Source of the DNA: Gambelia wislizenii
Taxonomy: Eukaryota > Chordata > Lepidosauria > Squamata > Crotaphytidae
Reading direction: 5' to 3'
Assembly (NCBI GenBank): GCA_030847615.1
Contig: JAUMIR010000002.1
Span: forward strand, 239,091,809 to 239,155,808
Length of the DNA stretch: 64,000 nt
Shown here: piece by piece, positions 1 to 11,825 of the stretch
Layout of the letters: each line of letters starts with the position of its first letter
How positions within the stretch are numbered: the first letter of the stretch is position 1
Made by a program: the position numbers and the translations under genes
Notes under the pieces: generated by a model
Told to the model about the DNA's origin: nothing
Databases searched by the model: none
Seen by the model: only the letters and a program-made list of their open reading frames with translations

Positions 1-206
1 AATGTTTTTGGTGAAAAATGGAGTAAATTCTTAGAATTTGTATTAATAAAGGGGAGAGGAAGCAAACCTGAGTTGGAAACAATGGCATTTTGGAAAGAGG
101 GATGAATGTAAAAGGAAGTCCTTGGGTGGAGGGAATCACTGTTATACATGTTTGTTAAGTTGTGTGTATAACTTGTATGTTGTTTAATTTTAAAAATTAA
201 TTAAAA
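1..206 (+). mobile_element. L1 LINE 3' end (ORF2 C-terminus and 3'UTR)
   Basis: Frame 1 from base 1 reads a short peptide with EKWSKFLEFVL, the W/F-rich C-terminal signature of L1 ORF2, up to a stop near base 107. An AT-rich 3'UTR and an A-run at about 199-206 follow. Only the last part is in the window. Assignment rests on the short peptide and the A-tail, so it is moderately sure. Confidence 0.5.
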
Positions 207-215
207 AAAACCAAA

Positions 216-600
216 TTCAATCAGGTGTGTTGGAAGAAGAAAGAGAATATGAGTATGTCCCTGAATTCTAGTTTTCTTTAATCATTCTAGGTCCAGTCTT
301 TCCAAGGTTTTCCTGCCAAAATTCAAGTTGATGAGAAGGAGGGTTCTAACTCTCAGTGCTGTGGTTAATAAAATCTATCAATGGATACCATTTTTCTGCC
401 AATGACTGTTTTTTGGTTTGTCTATTTATTCTTCTAGAGCAATCTGAAAGTTTTTCCAGCAACCACAAATCCCAAAGTTTACTCCACCAGTTCACTATTG
501 TTACATTTCCCATTTTCCAGTTCTGGGCAATTTCTAACCTCAAGATCGCTAGCAGAAATGAAATAAGATTTTTATATTTTAGAGACTTGTTTTCAGCTGT
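216..600 (-). mobile_element. L1 LINE fragment, opposite strand
   Basis: The minus strand carries a 65-residue open stretch (346-543) containing IAQNWK, WWSKLWDLWLLEKL and AEKWYPLIDFI, which matches the usual pattern of the L1 ORF2 C-terminus. It lies tail-to-tail with the plus-strand L1 end at 1-206. It is truncated on its 5' side, with no catalytic motifs in range. The L1 call is from family pattern recognition; the limits are approximate. Confidence 0.5.
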
Positions 601-1252
601 GAAGATTGAGAATAGTAACAGTTTGGGACAAAAATGTATCTGTTATTTTGTGATTGTAGCAGCTAGAAGTTATAATACTTTTAAGGTGGCCATGTGTCCT
701 GCTTTACAGAGAACAGTTCTTCACTTGATAGTCTCTTCTGTTTGAAAGATCATGCAATCCTAGCCCAGTTTCAAGATAAATAACATAAAGAAAGGAAAGC
801 AGGGTGAGCCCCTGATGTTGCCCATCAATCCACAGTGATCACTTGGGAAAGAAAGGGCTAAATGGATGGGCACATCAGTCATGTGTTCACAGCCTTCCTC
901 ACTATGATTTATGTTTCTCTTTAAATTGTAGTAATTGGTCCTATATTTGCATATATGGATGTAAACTGGCATGTACACTAATCGGTGCAAATCAGTGTCC
1001 TCTTGTCTGCTAGTGCATAAAATGTTCACTATGATTCTATATGTGATGAGCTAGGGCTTACTCTAAGCCAGTTTTCCCTAATCCGATGCCCACCAGATCA
1101 TAACTCACCTCCATTCCTTCTTTCTTGACCATGCTGGCAAGAGTTGAAGGAAGTTGTAGCCCAAAACCTCTGGAGAATGCCATGTTTGAATGGCTGCTTT
1201 AAATTATTCCTTGCCAGCAATCATAAGACCAGCTGGACACCTTTGGCTAACA
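601..1252. other. No recognised feature
   Basis: AT-rich sequence. I see no convincing coding, RNA or repeat signal. Short open frames here have no recognisable motif. Confidence 0.4.
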
Positions 1253-1479
1253 AATCCCTCCAGGGTTTTCCTTGGGTTTCTTCCGGGCTGTGAGGCCATG
1301 TTCTGGAAGAGTTTATTTCTAACATTTTGCCTGCATTTCTCTGAAGATGTCAGTCACAGATGCAGGCAAAACGTCAGAAATAAACTCTTCCAGAACACGG
1401 CCACACAGCCTAGAAGAAACCCAAGGAAAATTTATAGATGCCAGCTGTGAAAGCCTTCGACTTCACAATCCCTCCAGGG
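1253..1479. mobile_element. Small Penelope-derived fold-back with 13-bp TSD
   Basis: A 13-bp direct repeat (aatccctccaggg at 1253-1265 and 1467-1479) brackets an inverted repeat. The left arm is about 1266-1335 and the right arm about 1362-1437. The right end continues into 'tgccagctgtgaaagcctt', the reverse complement of the left end of the larger Penelope element at 12461, so both are one family. The loop carries a hammerhead-like core. There is no coding capacity. The insertion is ancient enough for several arm mismatches. Confidence 0.8.
1341..1376 (+). ncRNA. Degenerate hammerhead-ribozyme-like motif
   Basis: CTGAAGA (box 1 form CUGANGA) is followed by a stem II-like hairpin and then by GCAAAACGTC, where the intact family has GCGAAACGTC. 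The G-to-A change hits the invariant GAAA box and looks like CpG decay, so this copy should be inactive. Penelope-like elements are known to carry hammerhead motifs. Confidence 0.5.
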
Positions 1480-2282
1480 CTTATGGGTGATAATTCCTTC
1501 ATATTTTGCTGCGGGCCTGCCCCTCTTCCACTGCTAGAAAAGGGGCTTCCACAGCAGGCCTTGGGGCTAGTAGTGTGACATGCAGGGAAGTGGTCTCCTT
1601 GTATGGATGGCTTATAGAGGGGTAGAGCTGTGGGGTACCAGATCCACTGAAATAAATCTTCTTCTCTCTTGGATGAAAGACCTGCGGCTGTAGGCCACAC
1701 TTCCTACAAAGACTCAGCAGGCCAGCAGTAGGTACCATGAGGCAGTTGCACACAACACACTCAGAGCTTCTTGTGGCAATTTCCACACCACGTGCAAACA
1801 TGGTCAGCAGCACCACACCCAGCAAGGTCAACCCAATTTGCCACTTTTTGTGGGTCCAAGAAAACTAACCTCTAAGTGAGCACTCAGCAATTTTTGTGGG
1901 CAACTTTCTCAAAATGAGAGGCCTCTGGCCTTCTTAGGAATCCAGGGCAAGGCTGTGGATTGTCTTTTGTTCTTGGTGGATTGCTGAGAGCTGGTGCATA
2001 GGGAACAGGGAACCCCACTCAAAGTCAGAGATGAACCTCAGCACTCCTTTGAATCCTCCACTGTATGTGAGAAACTCTGGGTGGGGTGTAGCATCAGCCT
2101 TTGTTTTCCCACTCAACCCTGAAAGGGTCAAAACCAGGATGAGTCACTCTTGCCACTTCTGATCTTCCCTGATGTCTGGTACAAAATGAGACAGTCACCA
2201 CAATAGGCACAGGGAAGTTTATAAAGAGTGAATTGAAACTGGAACTGGTGTTGTGTCACATATTTGCCTGTTTTACGTGTAA
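1480..2282. other. No recognised feature
   Basis: Unique-looking sequence without a convincing repeat or gene signal by eye. Confidence 0.4.
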
Positions 2283-2284
2283 AA

Positions 2285-2334
<50 letters not shown>
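2283..2334 (+). repeat. (GAAA)n microsatellite
   Basis: About 13 uninterrupted GAAA units. The 172-residue open frame that crosses it owes part of its length to this repeat. Confidence 0.95.
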
Positions 2335-2335
<1 letters not shown>

Positions 2336-5300
2336 TGAATGAAGGGACAAAGTATTCCCATCTTAACCCACTAGATTTTTACCTGTTTTGCTGGATATTT
2401 ACATATGCTTTCCCATATTTTCTGTTGCTTCTGCTTGTTGGTGGGGGACTAGTGATCTCCTTCCTCAGAATTGATCCTGACCTATCAGGGATCCTACACA
2501 ATCAAACTGGAGTATATATTTACTGTCCTCAGCTTGACTGGGTAAACACTTCAGTGGCACCAGAATTCCTCCACAAAAACTACAAAAAAATGTCATTTTC
2601 TGTTCATCCCTCAAGAAGAACTTCCTCCTGTCCCAGAGAGGCCAGGATCAGTTTTTCACATACAATACAAAGCGATGCCAGTTTTCCTTTTCCAGGATTC
2701 CCCATATTTTCTTTTAAGAGTGCAGGTTTTGATCTGGGTATTTTGGTTTGATTTGTTTTTGTCATGTACTAGCGTTTTCAGATTCAGTAACCAGCAGCTT
2801 CAGAGTTATACAGAAAGCTTTATTGCTACAGTCGTCTAAAGAGCAAAGTATACAAAATTGTTGCTTCCAATGAAGTTAATAAGAAAAGCAATAAAATAAA
2901 AGTATTCTACAATCAGCCAAATCTGGTGGACAATTTTCCCATCGGTTACCCATCATCCACATTCCCTGTTTTCATCCAGCCTGGGCTCCACCCATTGTTT
3001 CCCATGGTCCCTGCAGGCACATGGCCATCCAGCCATTTCCAGACAGACACCATCCTCCCTTGTCTCATCTGAGTATACCAACTTGTTACAGCGTTAAAGA
3101 GTGCAAATCATTAAATGGTCAAATATGAAAGCACACAAGAACTTGATGCAGACAGAACTCTTGGCAGGGAGGTCATTTTTGGGGCCCAATCTTGACAGGT
3201 TTGTCCCCACCTCCACTCCCCACCCCGTTTTTGCCAGAAGTGGTAAAAAGCTTTGCCACCTGATTGTGCCGACCTGTACAGTATAAACTGCTTCATTATC
3301 TACCATAGCATTTAGACTTTAGCCTACTGCTCTTTTGATCTGTCTTTCTTCCCTGTGTGCTGTTCAGAGTCCTGCTATGCATGTTCTGATCACTAGATGG
3401 AGAGATAGCAGTTTCATAGAATGGAGTCAGAAGCCTCAGACAGAGTTCAGTCCTTTGTGTCTCCTCTCCTTGCTAGCTGGGATTTTCTGCCTGTCTTCTC
3501 CTTCTTGCCCCACCCCCTCCTGAAGCAGCAATGCCATTTCCACTCCACGAACGTCTTCTATCAACGACCATATTAATTCAATTTCAGATCATTTAAATAA
3601 GCTTCTGCTTTCACCAAAATGCATGGACTTTATTTTATGTCCATGCACGGAGAGATACAGGTTTGTCCCATATGATATCTTAGCCACTCTTCCCCACAGA
3701 GTAGATTAGAGGTGTTGGGATAAAAAAGACAGGTGTTAGCCTGCCTTTCCAGACCTTGTAGAAGGGAGCATGCATCAAAGAGAAGAGAGAGCCAGATTTC
3801 AACTGAATGCACATTCCAGCATTTCCATTTGATTTGCAGACACAGGAAATGCAAACACTGTTCAGGTGACAGACTGAGAGGGGGGACTGGTTCAGCTTTC
3901 TAGTGCTCAACAACTGTCTGGGACATTTCTGGAAGATGGCAAATGCATGCATAAGAAATGTGGGTGCAAGATGGACAGTCCCTTTCTGTTTCAGCTATGC
4001 AGACCAGCAGGAACTGGTGTTAGCTGAAGCAATCCTGTGTATGAGAGCTTCAGGCTTTGGCAATGCAACCCTGAAAGGGAAGCCATCAGGATGAGGTCAG
4101 ATCTTTAGGAGATCTGATGGCATGGCTGTCACAAAAGGCTTTTTTAAAAAAAGCTGGGCTTGATTCTGAGACTTCACTGCACCCCTGTTTACACTAACAT
4201 CTCCACCAGTTGTTGCCTGCTCTATAACACGCTTGCTTTTATCAGGCTGGTGGTTTCTGGAAAGTGGGATGATGAAGGTATTCTGGGTTAGAGTCCTATC
4301 CAAGGTGCTGAACCCTGTTTTCAAAGTTGATTCGCCACCTTGGATATGTCAAAACTTTAAAGCTCAGACTAAAACACCAGCTATCCCTGACTTCTGTGTG
4401 TGAGAGAGAAAAAGTGAATGGGGCCCTGCAATTCAGACTGAGGTTTCATATCCTCACCTCTGTAGTGATGCTTTTCCATGGAGGCCCTTCACACATCCAC
4501 CTTCAAGTCATCAGGTGCCTAGTAGTGAGATGAGAGATCAGCCGAGTGTTTGTATGAGGTAGCCCTCAAATCTACCAGCAAGGGCTTTAATTCTAATCAG
4601 AGAATGGGCACAATCTGTTAGAAGCAAGGTGAGCATCCCCTTCTTTTTGCTCCTAGCATATTGGGATGACAGAGTTTCTTCATTTTTGTCATTGTAAGTT
4701 ATGCAGTTGTTTAATTCAAGATTTAAGTGGCTCACATCACATGCTTAATATCTGAAACATTGGGGTTGAATATGAGGACAGTAGTCTGTAAGTGGATATA
4801 CAGTATTTGTCTCAAGGAAATACTGCTCAGTTATGGATGGCTTTGGCATTTATAAGTCCTTAACATTCCAAAGTCTGACTGAGAGGAAAGACAGGATCGT
4901 AACCTATGTTTCACAATGTAGAAGCAGATGAGACTGGCAGCTGAATCTCTCTCTTCAACACCAGTGATGGGACAGCATCTTTGATTGTACCTGAGGGCAG
5001 CAAGCTAGCCTGGGGAGAGGGTGCACAGGGCAGGCTGTAGGGTATACTGTACAGAGCTCTGTCCTCCTCTTCAGCCATTACTCCCTACTCCAGTATCTGG
5101 TACTTGAGGTGTCAGCCTTCCTCTGCCTGAGGGTAGGGCCAGCCAGCTCTTGTACAAAATAAGTCAAAGAGTGGCACAAGCAAAACACCACTCCATGTTA
5201 TTTGTAATTTACACTTAGAAACAGTTGCTACTGAAGGCTATGGAAACTTGGACATGCTGAAAGAGCTTCTATCCACAGGAGGTGCCATGCTATGTAACCT

Positions 5301-6007
5301 AAACAGTTTAGTCTTGCTACACCGCTATGAAGCATGGATCGTCATCTATTTTAGAAAGGGGGAATTTAAGGTAAAGGCCATCTGGCAATTTGATCCACAC
5401 CACTCCACCCTTTTTATTCAGAGAAAAATGATCAGCCTCCTCCTTTCCTGCTAAAGGTACCACTTGGGTGATTTTAAAGTGGTCTGAAGGGACTTTCTTT
5501 GTCTGCTTACTTGCTTGTTCATTGAGTTTAGACTCTTTGGAGCTTGGGTGGGTGGGTGGAATTGGACAACAATCCCCCAAATCCCCCAGCAGGAATCGTA
5601 ACTTTCCCAAGCTCTGGGTCAAGCTGTCCCTGTGCAGTCCAGAAGAGCTACTAAATTTTGCATGGCATAATCCAGATCTTAGGAACAGACCAAACCCCAG
5701 AATCCCCTTGCCTGCATAGCCTTTTCTCCCAGAGAATGGTACACAAGGCAGCTTTATTATATTTCCTATTCTATCTTGCTCCCGGCAGAGGGATTTCTGT
5801 TGAAAATCAGCATTTCCATAGTTCCATTGAAGCAGGTGGCTGTTCACCAACTTTGCAACTAAGAATGGGTGTCTGACTCTTGTTCTCTTACTTTTTTTGG
5901 GGGGGGATACCAAAATTTATAATTGCAATGGGAAAAACCTGATACTTCTTTTAAAATGAATGGGGGAGAAATGGAAAATAACAGATTAATGGATTCAGAT
6001 CCAGGAA
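2335..6007. other. Mostly unassigned; fold-back remnant near 4285-4400
   Basis: No gene recognised. Around 4285-4400 the words 'atccaaggtgctgaaccc' and 'caccttgg' form inverted arms followed by 'ctcagactaaaac', matching the fold-back family at 18.0, 56.0 and 58.4 kb. A 198-codon minus-strand open frame (5317-5913) has no recognisable motif and is treated as unproven. The rest shows nothing I can name. Confidence 0.4.
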
Positions 6008-6590
6008 GATTATCAGACGTGGCTAATGTGGTGCCATAATGATGCCAGAGGAATGCAAAAGGACGCCAATATCAGACAATGTTGTCTTTTTGCATTCTGT
6101 TAGTGTCATCATGGTGTTTCTTTTTATTAACGGGCCAAGCCATCAATAGATCCCCCATTGTGATTTGGTGCCAACATTGCCAGCATGTGAAACCTCGGGC
6201 CATTTAGCTCTCGGGAATGCAGCATCAATGGGAGGTCCTGCCAGAACACTTCTGGGTGAGATTGCAACATTCAAGTAAGTGACACTTTTTATTACCCTCC
6301 CCAGGTTACCTGTAAGTTTTAAAGTGTATTTTTGTGATTGGTATAACTTTTTTGTGTGTTATTTAACTTTTTATTTTTGAATTTCCCACACTTGTGTCTT
6401 CTCACAAGAACAGGTGGGATTTCTGTCCAGGAAGTGAACAGAGCTCCATTAGAGCTTCATTCATTCCTGGGCTGCCTGTCAATGTGAGACAAGGTAAGTG
6501 TGATGGGGAGGGTTATTGTACCAGGACAGGGGTGGGATTGGAGATTGTGGGACAGGAATGCAAAATGTCTGATAATCTCCCAGGTCTTTG
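6008..6590 (+). mobile_element. Non-autonomous DNA transposon, family A (copy 1)
   Basis: It begins 'agattatcagac' and ends 'gtctgataatctc', an inverted terminal repeat of about 12 bp. An inner inverted pair (gcaaaaggac and gtctttttgcat) lies near the left end. Three other copies sit at 29742-30307 (reverse), 42795-43371 and 62236-62838, sharing the 'gaacacttc..gg' block and the 'caggaagtgaa' block. There is no open frame of note. The superfamily is not settled; a hAT-like or other TIR transposon is likely. Confidence 0.75.
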
Positions 6591-6817
6591 AGGCCAGAGA
6601 GCTTGTGTGGCTGTAGACTGGGGTAAATGCCATTATGCAAGTGACTGAACTTTCTCAGAAGATATGCAAGGGCAGCATCCCCGTTCAGGGTTATGCTGGT
6701 CTTCTTGCACTGATGTAGCCCATTTGCAAAAGCCTAGGAGGCTTGGTAAGGCCCCTGTCTAGGAGGCTTGGTAAGTATGGTCCTTAGCAGAGGGCAGAGA
6801 GTAACTTGGAGTGATTA

Positions 6818-7380
6818 TAGGTTGAATCTCTCTTAGCCAAAATGCTTGGAACCAGAGGTATTTTGTATTTTAGAATATTTTGGATTTTGGAATACTTGCA
6901 TATACATAATAAGATATCTTGGAGATGGGACCCAAGTCTACACATGAAATTCATTTATGTTTCACATACAGGTCAACCCCGTATCCAGGGGGGATATGTT
7001 CCAAGCCCCCCTGTGGATATTTGAACCTGTGGATAATAAGGAGCCCTATTATTTTCAATGAGACAAATGCTGGAAGTTGACCATAGAATCACATTGGTGG
7101 ACCTAGAAATGCCAGAGAGAACATATTTTTTCAGACATAGATAAAATGAAACCATGGATACTGAATCCATGATATGGGTGTCAACCTGTACATTTTATAC
7201 ACATAGCCTGAAGGTCATTTTAGACACAATCTTTAGAATAATTTTGTGCATGAAACAAAGTTTGTGTACATTGAACCATCAGAAAGCAAAGGTGTCGATA
7301 TTCTCAGCCACCCATGTGGACAATTTTGGGTTTTGGAATATTTGGGATTTCAGAATTCTGGATAGGGGAGACTCAACTTA
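6818..7380. mobile_element. TA-flanked MITE (MER2/Tigger-like ends), outer
   Basis: The left end 'aggttgaatctctcttagcc' and the right end 'gatagggagactcaac'-like sequence are inverted copies. The arms continue with 'attttggattttggaata' and its counterpart. The ends resemble the 'cttatccgaaatgcttgg' MITE group of the pogo/Tigger type, known to use TA targets. A second MITE sits in its middle. Confidence 0.75.
6969..7188. mobile_element. TA-flanked MITE, family B, nested in the outer MITE
   Basis: It starts 'caggtcaacc' and ends 'gtcaacctg', flanked by TA at 6967-6968 and 7189-7190. The interior has the family words 'gataataaggagccctatt' and 'gacctagaaatgcc'. It is the same family as 20092, 21499, 34705, 40072 and 57438. 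Confidence 0.85.
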
Positions 7381-8409
7381 TGTCATGCAAATGGGAGAAT
7401 CCATGGCTTTGTGTCCCCTTGCACAACTGTGCATGTTAGAACTCAATACTGCAATGTATCTACACTTGTGTCACTTTGCACTCTACAACCTGGAGATGGG
7501 ATCTTAGCCTGAGTGCTCAGTTCACACCACAAATAGCTGTGGCTGATGAATTTTGATGGTGCAGATGAGATCATTTTGGGTTTTTAAAAGAGCAAAATTC
7601 ACATAATTCTCCTGCTTCTTCAGAAATAGGGCAGAAAGAACTTGCAATACAAAAATAAAATCCAATGGGGAGAAAGGAAAACAGGTGACTATCTCATGTA
7701 GTGAAATTCACATGCATGGTATGGCTGAAGTGCCATTTAAACACAAATTTTGTTTCTCCATATGCTGAACCTGAAAAAAAAAAAGCAGGCTCCTTGCCTT
7801 GTCATTTACAATAAGCAATACTGTACTCTTTATCTACTGGTGGAGAACCTGTGGTGAGTTTTCAGTGTGCAGGTTTGCTTTACAACTCCCATCAGCCCAC
7901 CCACCATGGCCAGTGATTTGGGGAACTATCACCCAAAACATTACAAGGGCTAAAGTTTCCTTACCCTTGATTTGCTAGTATGTGAAGTCTGCATCCTCTG
8001 CACAAAGACTTTTAGATGCTGCCGGAAGAGGCCTCCCCATTGGCTCCCATTAAGCTTCTTCACAATTCACTAACAAGGTTTCTTAGCACCTCTGCTATGT
8101 AGCTAAGTATACCTAAAGTTATGTTGTGTGGACTATGATAGAGGATTCTGGACATTATTTGTACAATTTCAGGATGCAGGGGGTGACGGTAGGTTTTCAA
8201 TATACCCCTCTCTGTTAAAAACAAAGAGAAAGACAAAAATTACCCTGTGGCTAGAAGACACACCTATCTGGGTGAAGGCCTTCATCCTGCCTTTTTTCCT
8301 GGTGTCCTATTTATCTATAAGAAGGGAATATTAGTGCATATGAGAAGGAACTAGCATGAAATGTGCCCTCCCCAAGCTGGCTGTATATTGTCTCTGCAGA
8401 ACTGAGCTA

Positions 8410-8445
<36 letters not shown>

Positions 8446-9202
8446 AAGGCAACACCAGGAGTCTTTGAGTGCCTAGCATTCTGTCCCACATGTGGCTTGG
8501 CTTACTTTTTGCGGGAACGCAGGCCTACTATGAAGGAAACTTCATTTCCTAGGATTTGACCATTAGCTGTAAACATATCCCATTTTCAGGGTTTACTAGC
8601 CTTCTGTGTGTTTTGGATTATGTTCATATTAAATTGTAGCTTTCTGGGTGGCCCAGGAGTATTTTAACCATTTTGTGGGCAGACGTCTTGCCCACTGTTT
8701 TTACACTTTTCTAACAATCAGAGCATCTTTGGGGCCAAGCAACAAATGATCTCAAGTGTATCTTTGGCAGTAATATACAGTGTTTCTCTCCCTCTCCCAA
8801 AAACAAATTGCAGCAGCTGGTGGGAGGTGTCCCTGCCATTCTTGGGATCATAGCAGGCATGGAGGGCTGTGACATCCTTCCCCAAAAATGTCCCTCACAC
8901 TACCATTCATCTTTGAAAAGCCCCCATTGTGACCAATAGGAACAGAAAAGGGTGGAGATGTGAGGACATTCAGTGAGCCCTACATAGCCTATGGGTGAGA
9001 GGTTTCCCTTTCCTGATTTCCTTTGCTTCAGTTCTGCTGAAAATCCCTCCTCTGAAGCTGCTGTTTTCAATAGAAGAAAATCTCAATTTGGTGCCAACAG
9101 CAGAGATATTCCATTCCCAAATGGTTCTCTAGTAGGGATGCTTGAAAAAATTCAGTCTTTATGAATTCTATAAAAACTCATTCTTTCAACACCTCCTGGA
9201 CA
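7381..9202. other. Unassigned, with a (GT)n tract
   Basis: A (GT)n microsatellite of about 30 bp occupies 8412-8441. Near 7850-7960 a worn fold-back remnant shows 'acaactcccatcag'. No gene is recognised. Confidence 0.5.
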
Positions 9203-9520
9203 CACACACACACCCCCGGCTTTTCTTCGCAAACGAAGATTCAGGAAGGACACATCCCGTGCTTTCTGCAAGTGCGCTGAGGACTAAAAAGGCCAATCTG
9301 AGATAAACATGTCCGGTTGCAGAAAGCACAGCAGAAGGTCTCCTTGGGTGATGTTTCCGGGTTCTGATTTTTTCTGTGTTGTCGTTTCTCTTCATGACTT
9401 GTTCGGTGTGAGTTTTCAAATAAGGCTGCAGCATTGTGGATAATGCATCTCCATGCCTCCCAATGTGAGGCCAGGGCGGACCATTGTTGGTGATCAATTT
9501 GGCTGAGCCTGTGTGCAGGT
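9203..9520 (-). mobile_element. Non-CR1 LINE, 3' end fragment
   Basis: It is nearly collinear with 24945-25245, the 3' part of the LINE at 24936-25968 (shared words 'ctccttgggtgatgtttccg', 'gcagcattgtggata', 'ggtgatcaatttggc'). Only the C-terminal coding tail and 3'UTR remain. The 5' break lies at about 9520. Confidence 0.75.
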
Positions 9521-11257
9521 TAACATGTATTTTTCCATTGGATTTTGCACTTCTCTAAATATTAAAACTCATTTCTCTTGGCTCCCCCAAAACAGAACAT
9601 TAACTCTGTTTAGATGCCAAGGTAAGATCTGGCTTTTAGGAGGAGCTGTTGATATGGGCCAAGATCCCTTCTTTGTTGTTGTTTAACTCCACTTCTTTTT
9701 AAATAAAATTGAGGATGCCTCTGCCCCTTTCTAAATTCTGCTATTGCCTGAGGGCATTTTTTTTATGATAAAGATGTTTATTTTGTTCCTTTATGACACT
9801 ATCTTAGTTTTATTATTTAACATTATGGTTTTATTGTTGCAATATGGTTTTATTTTATGCAGTTTAAACCATTCTGCTTTCTTTTTCAAAAAGAGTGGGT
9901 TATATGTAAATATGTATTCACAACAAACAAAACAATTTTTAAAAATGCAGATGCATAAGTGTAGCCATGAATAGAAGGCGGCATTTTGAATAGGATTTGC
10001 AAGGGTGGGGGGAACCAGAGTATCTTTTTATTAGTAGTATTATTGTGCAAAAACTGCGGGCATTGAGAGAATATTTTTTTTTTCATCTCTGTGTGCATAA
10101 TTTTGTCATTTTTGTAGCACTAGCACATTGTACTACCTTGAGAAAGCACCACCAAGTTTGATAACCCTTCGTGTTCATGATTTCGAAGTGGTGTGGTCAT
10201 CGCTGAGAATTAGCATTGTGTTGTAGTTTGAGTGTTGGATACTGGGCTCATCTACACCAGGCAGGATATGCTAGCTCCTCACCAGAATATTCTGATTCTG
10301 GATCTGTCCCATTTCCTCCCTGTTACCTGGAAAACACAGATGAGAGTCCAAACAGAATGCTGGCTTGTCCTGATGGCATTCCATCCTCCTGCCTCCAGGG
10401 TGGTGCAACTCCCATCATGTGCAAGAACTAGATTTCCCATTGTCTGCAATCAGCACTCCTCTGATCATCAGGAACTGGTAATCAAAGGGTGAAGAGAAGT
10501 GGGAGGTGGGGCTCATCTCCTGGGATGACATCATCATGACATCACATCACTAGACTGGGCTGACCAATCAGATTTGGGCAACGATGATTTGAACAGTTTG
10601 TAGGCTTTTGTTCCCAGCACATGGCTGGAGTCTGACCATGAGGATGGATGAAGGAGCTCTCTGAGAAGAGTTCTATTTCAGGGAGCCATGCTGGGCCTGG
10701 CTTAATGTTGAGCATGTGGGGACAATTTTAGCTAGATGGCTTTAGGGAATTTCATTTGTTTTTCTCCTTGACTGGATGTTATTCTATATTTACTATATCC
10801 CTATAACTTTAAACTGAACCTGGAGAAAAAGGGCATTTTTCTTCATGAAATGATTACCTTTTAAGTGTGTTTACTTGCTTGAATAAAATAAGCCTTTATT
10901 TTTCCTATCTAAGCCAAGCTTCCATGTGCCTGCTGCTTTGGGTCATGCTACATTGATATTCTCCTCTGTTTCCGGAGAGAAGGGAGGGGGGCTGGTAAAA
11001 TCCCAGCCAGGGCTGGAAAGGCCCTAGGTACCCCAGTGGTCTCCTCTGGGTTCATTAAAAAGGGGTCCTCTTAAAATCAAGAGGTGGTGGAGGTGAGAGA
11101 GAGACATAGTTCTGGGATTTCTAGGCTAGAGGAACCCCTAGGAGTGTGTCTAGAGGGATCCAACTTGAGGGTTCTCCAGAAGGAGGTCGCCTGAGTGGAT
11201 CACAAAAAGTAACCTGGCTTCTAAGGTGTGTATATGTGATGTGTACACACACATACA
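9521..11257. other. Unassigned, AT-rich then mixed
   Basis: No gene recognised. At 10246-10300 'catctacaccaggcagg' resembles the end of the hAT-like repeats at 11.3 and 60 kb, but I could not find its partner end. Confidence 0.35.
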
Positions 11258-11708
11258 GAGGCCAGGGCTACTTTACACGGCTGGTCACTGAAGCCATTGC
11301 CGCTGCCATTTTCCCTACTAACATGGAAGCCAGGCAGGGAGCCCGCAACATGTGACAGTAGGCTACCATCATATGACCAGGCTTGTTCACATGTTGAGGG
11401 ACCCCTACTTGGCTTCCAGAAGAGCCATGGAGCTGGCAGTAGAAGGGAGGAGCAGCATGCTAGACAGGCTCCTGTGGACACGTGGGGGCCAATCTGGTTT
11501 TTCACAGGTAGACTGGGGTAAACCAGGTATTTTCCTATAATGGGTTATCAGGCCCTATCCTGGCTTGCCCCCATTCCATCCCCCTATCTGTCCAAGAGGT
11601 CATTTGGACTGCCTAGGGGCATATCAGGGTAAATGCCCTGCAACATTTGGACTGCAAGGCTCTGGAATGGGGGCAGGTTGGGGTATTTAGCCCATGTAAA
11701 TGAGTCCT
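11258..11708. mobile_element. hAT-like MITE (family C)
   Basis: The left end 'agggctactttacacggc' pairs with the right end 'gcccatgtaaatgagtcct'. The interior has 'cacatgttgagg', 'ctggcttgcccccattcc' and 'tggactgcaaggctctgg', shared in outline with 59942-60462. No open frame of note. Ends are approximate. Confidence 0.5.
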
Positions 11709-11715
11709 AAGACTC

Positions 11716-11825
11716 TGAGAGACCCAAATTCAAATCCCCACTCAGGCACAGGAATCCAGCGGGTGACCTTGGACAAATCACACACTCTCAACCTCAGAGG
11801 AAGGCATTGGCAAGAAATCTCCCTA
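11716..11825 (+). mobile_element. Sauria SINE, 5' fragment
   Basis: It contains a B-box-like 'caaattcaaatcccc', then 'gggtgaccttggacaaatca' and 'ctctcaacctcagaggaagg', the typical body of the tRNA-derived Sauria SINE. The Bov-B-type tail is missing. Confidence 0.65.

Noticed and set aside
356..745. 129-codon plus-strand open frame
   Set aside because: It overlaps the minus-strand L1 C-terminal coding remnant and is its antisense shadow.
2233..2751. 172-codon open frame with a hydrophobic stretch
   Set aside because: It runs through a GAAA microsatellite that adds a Lys/Glu-rich run free of stops. The remainder has no recognisable domain.
3389..3402. Second CTCF-like core
   Set aside because: 'atcactagatggag' misses key G/C positions at the 3' side of the core.
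5317..5913. 198-codon open frame as a host gene
   Set aside because: No motif, splice context or promoter. Kept only as a low-interest finding.
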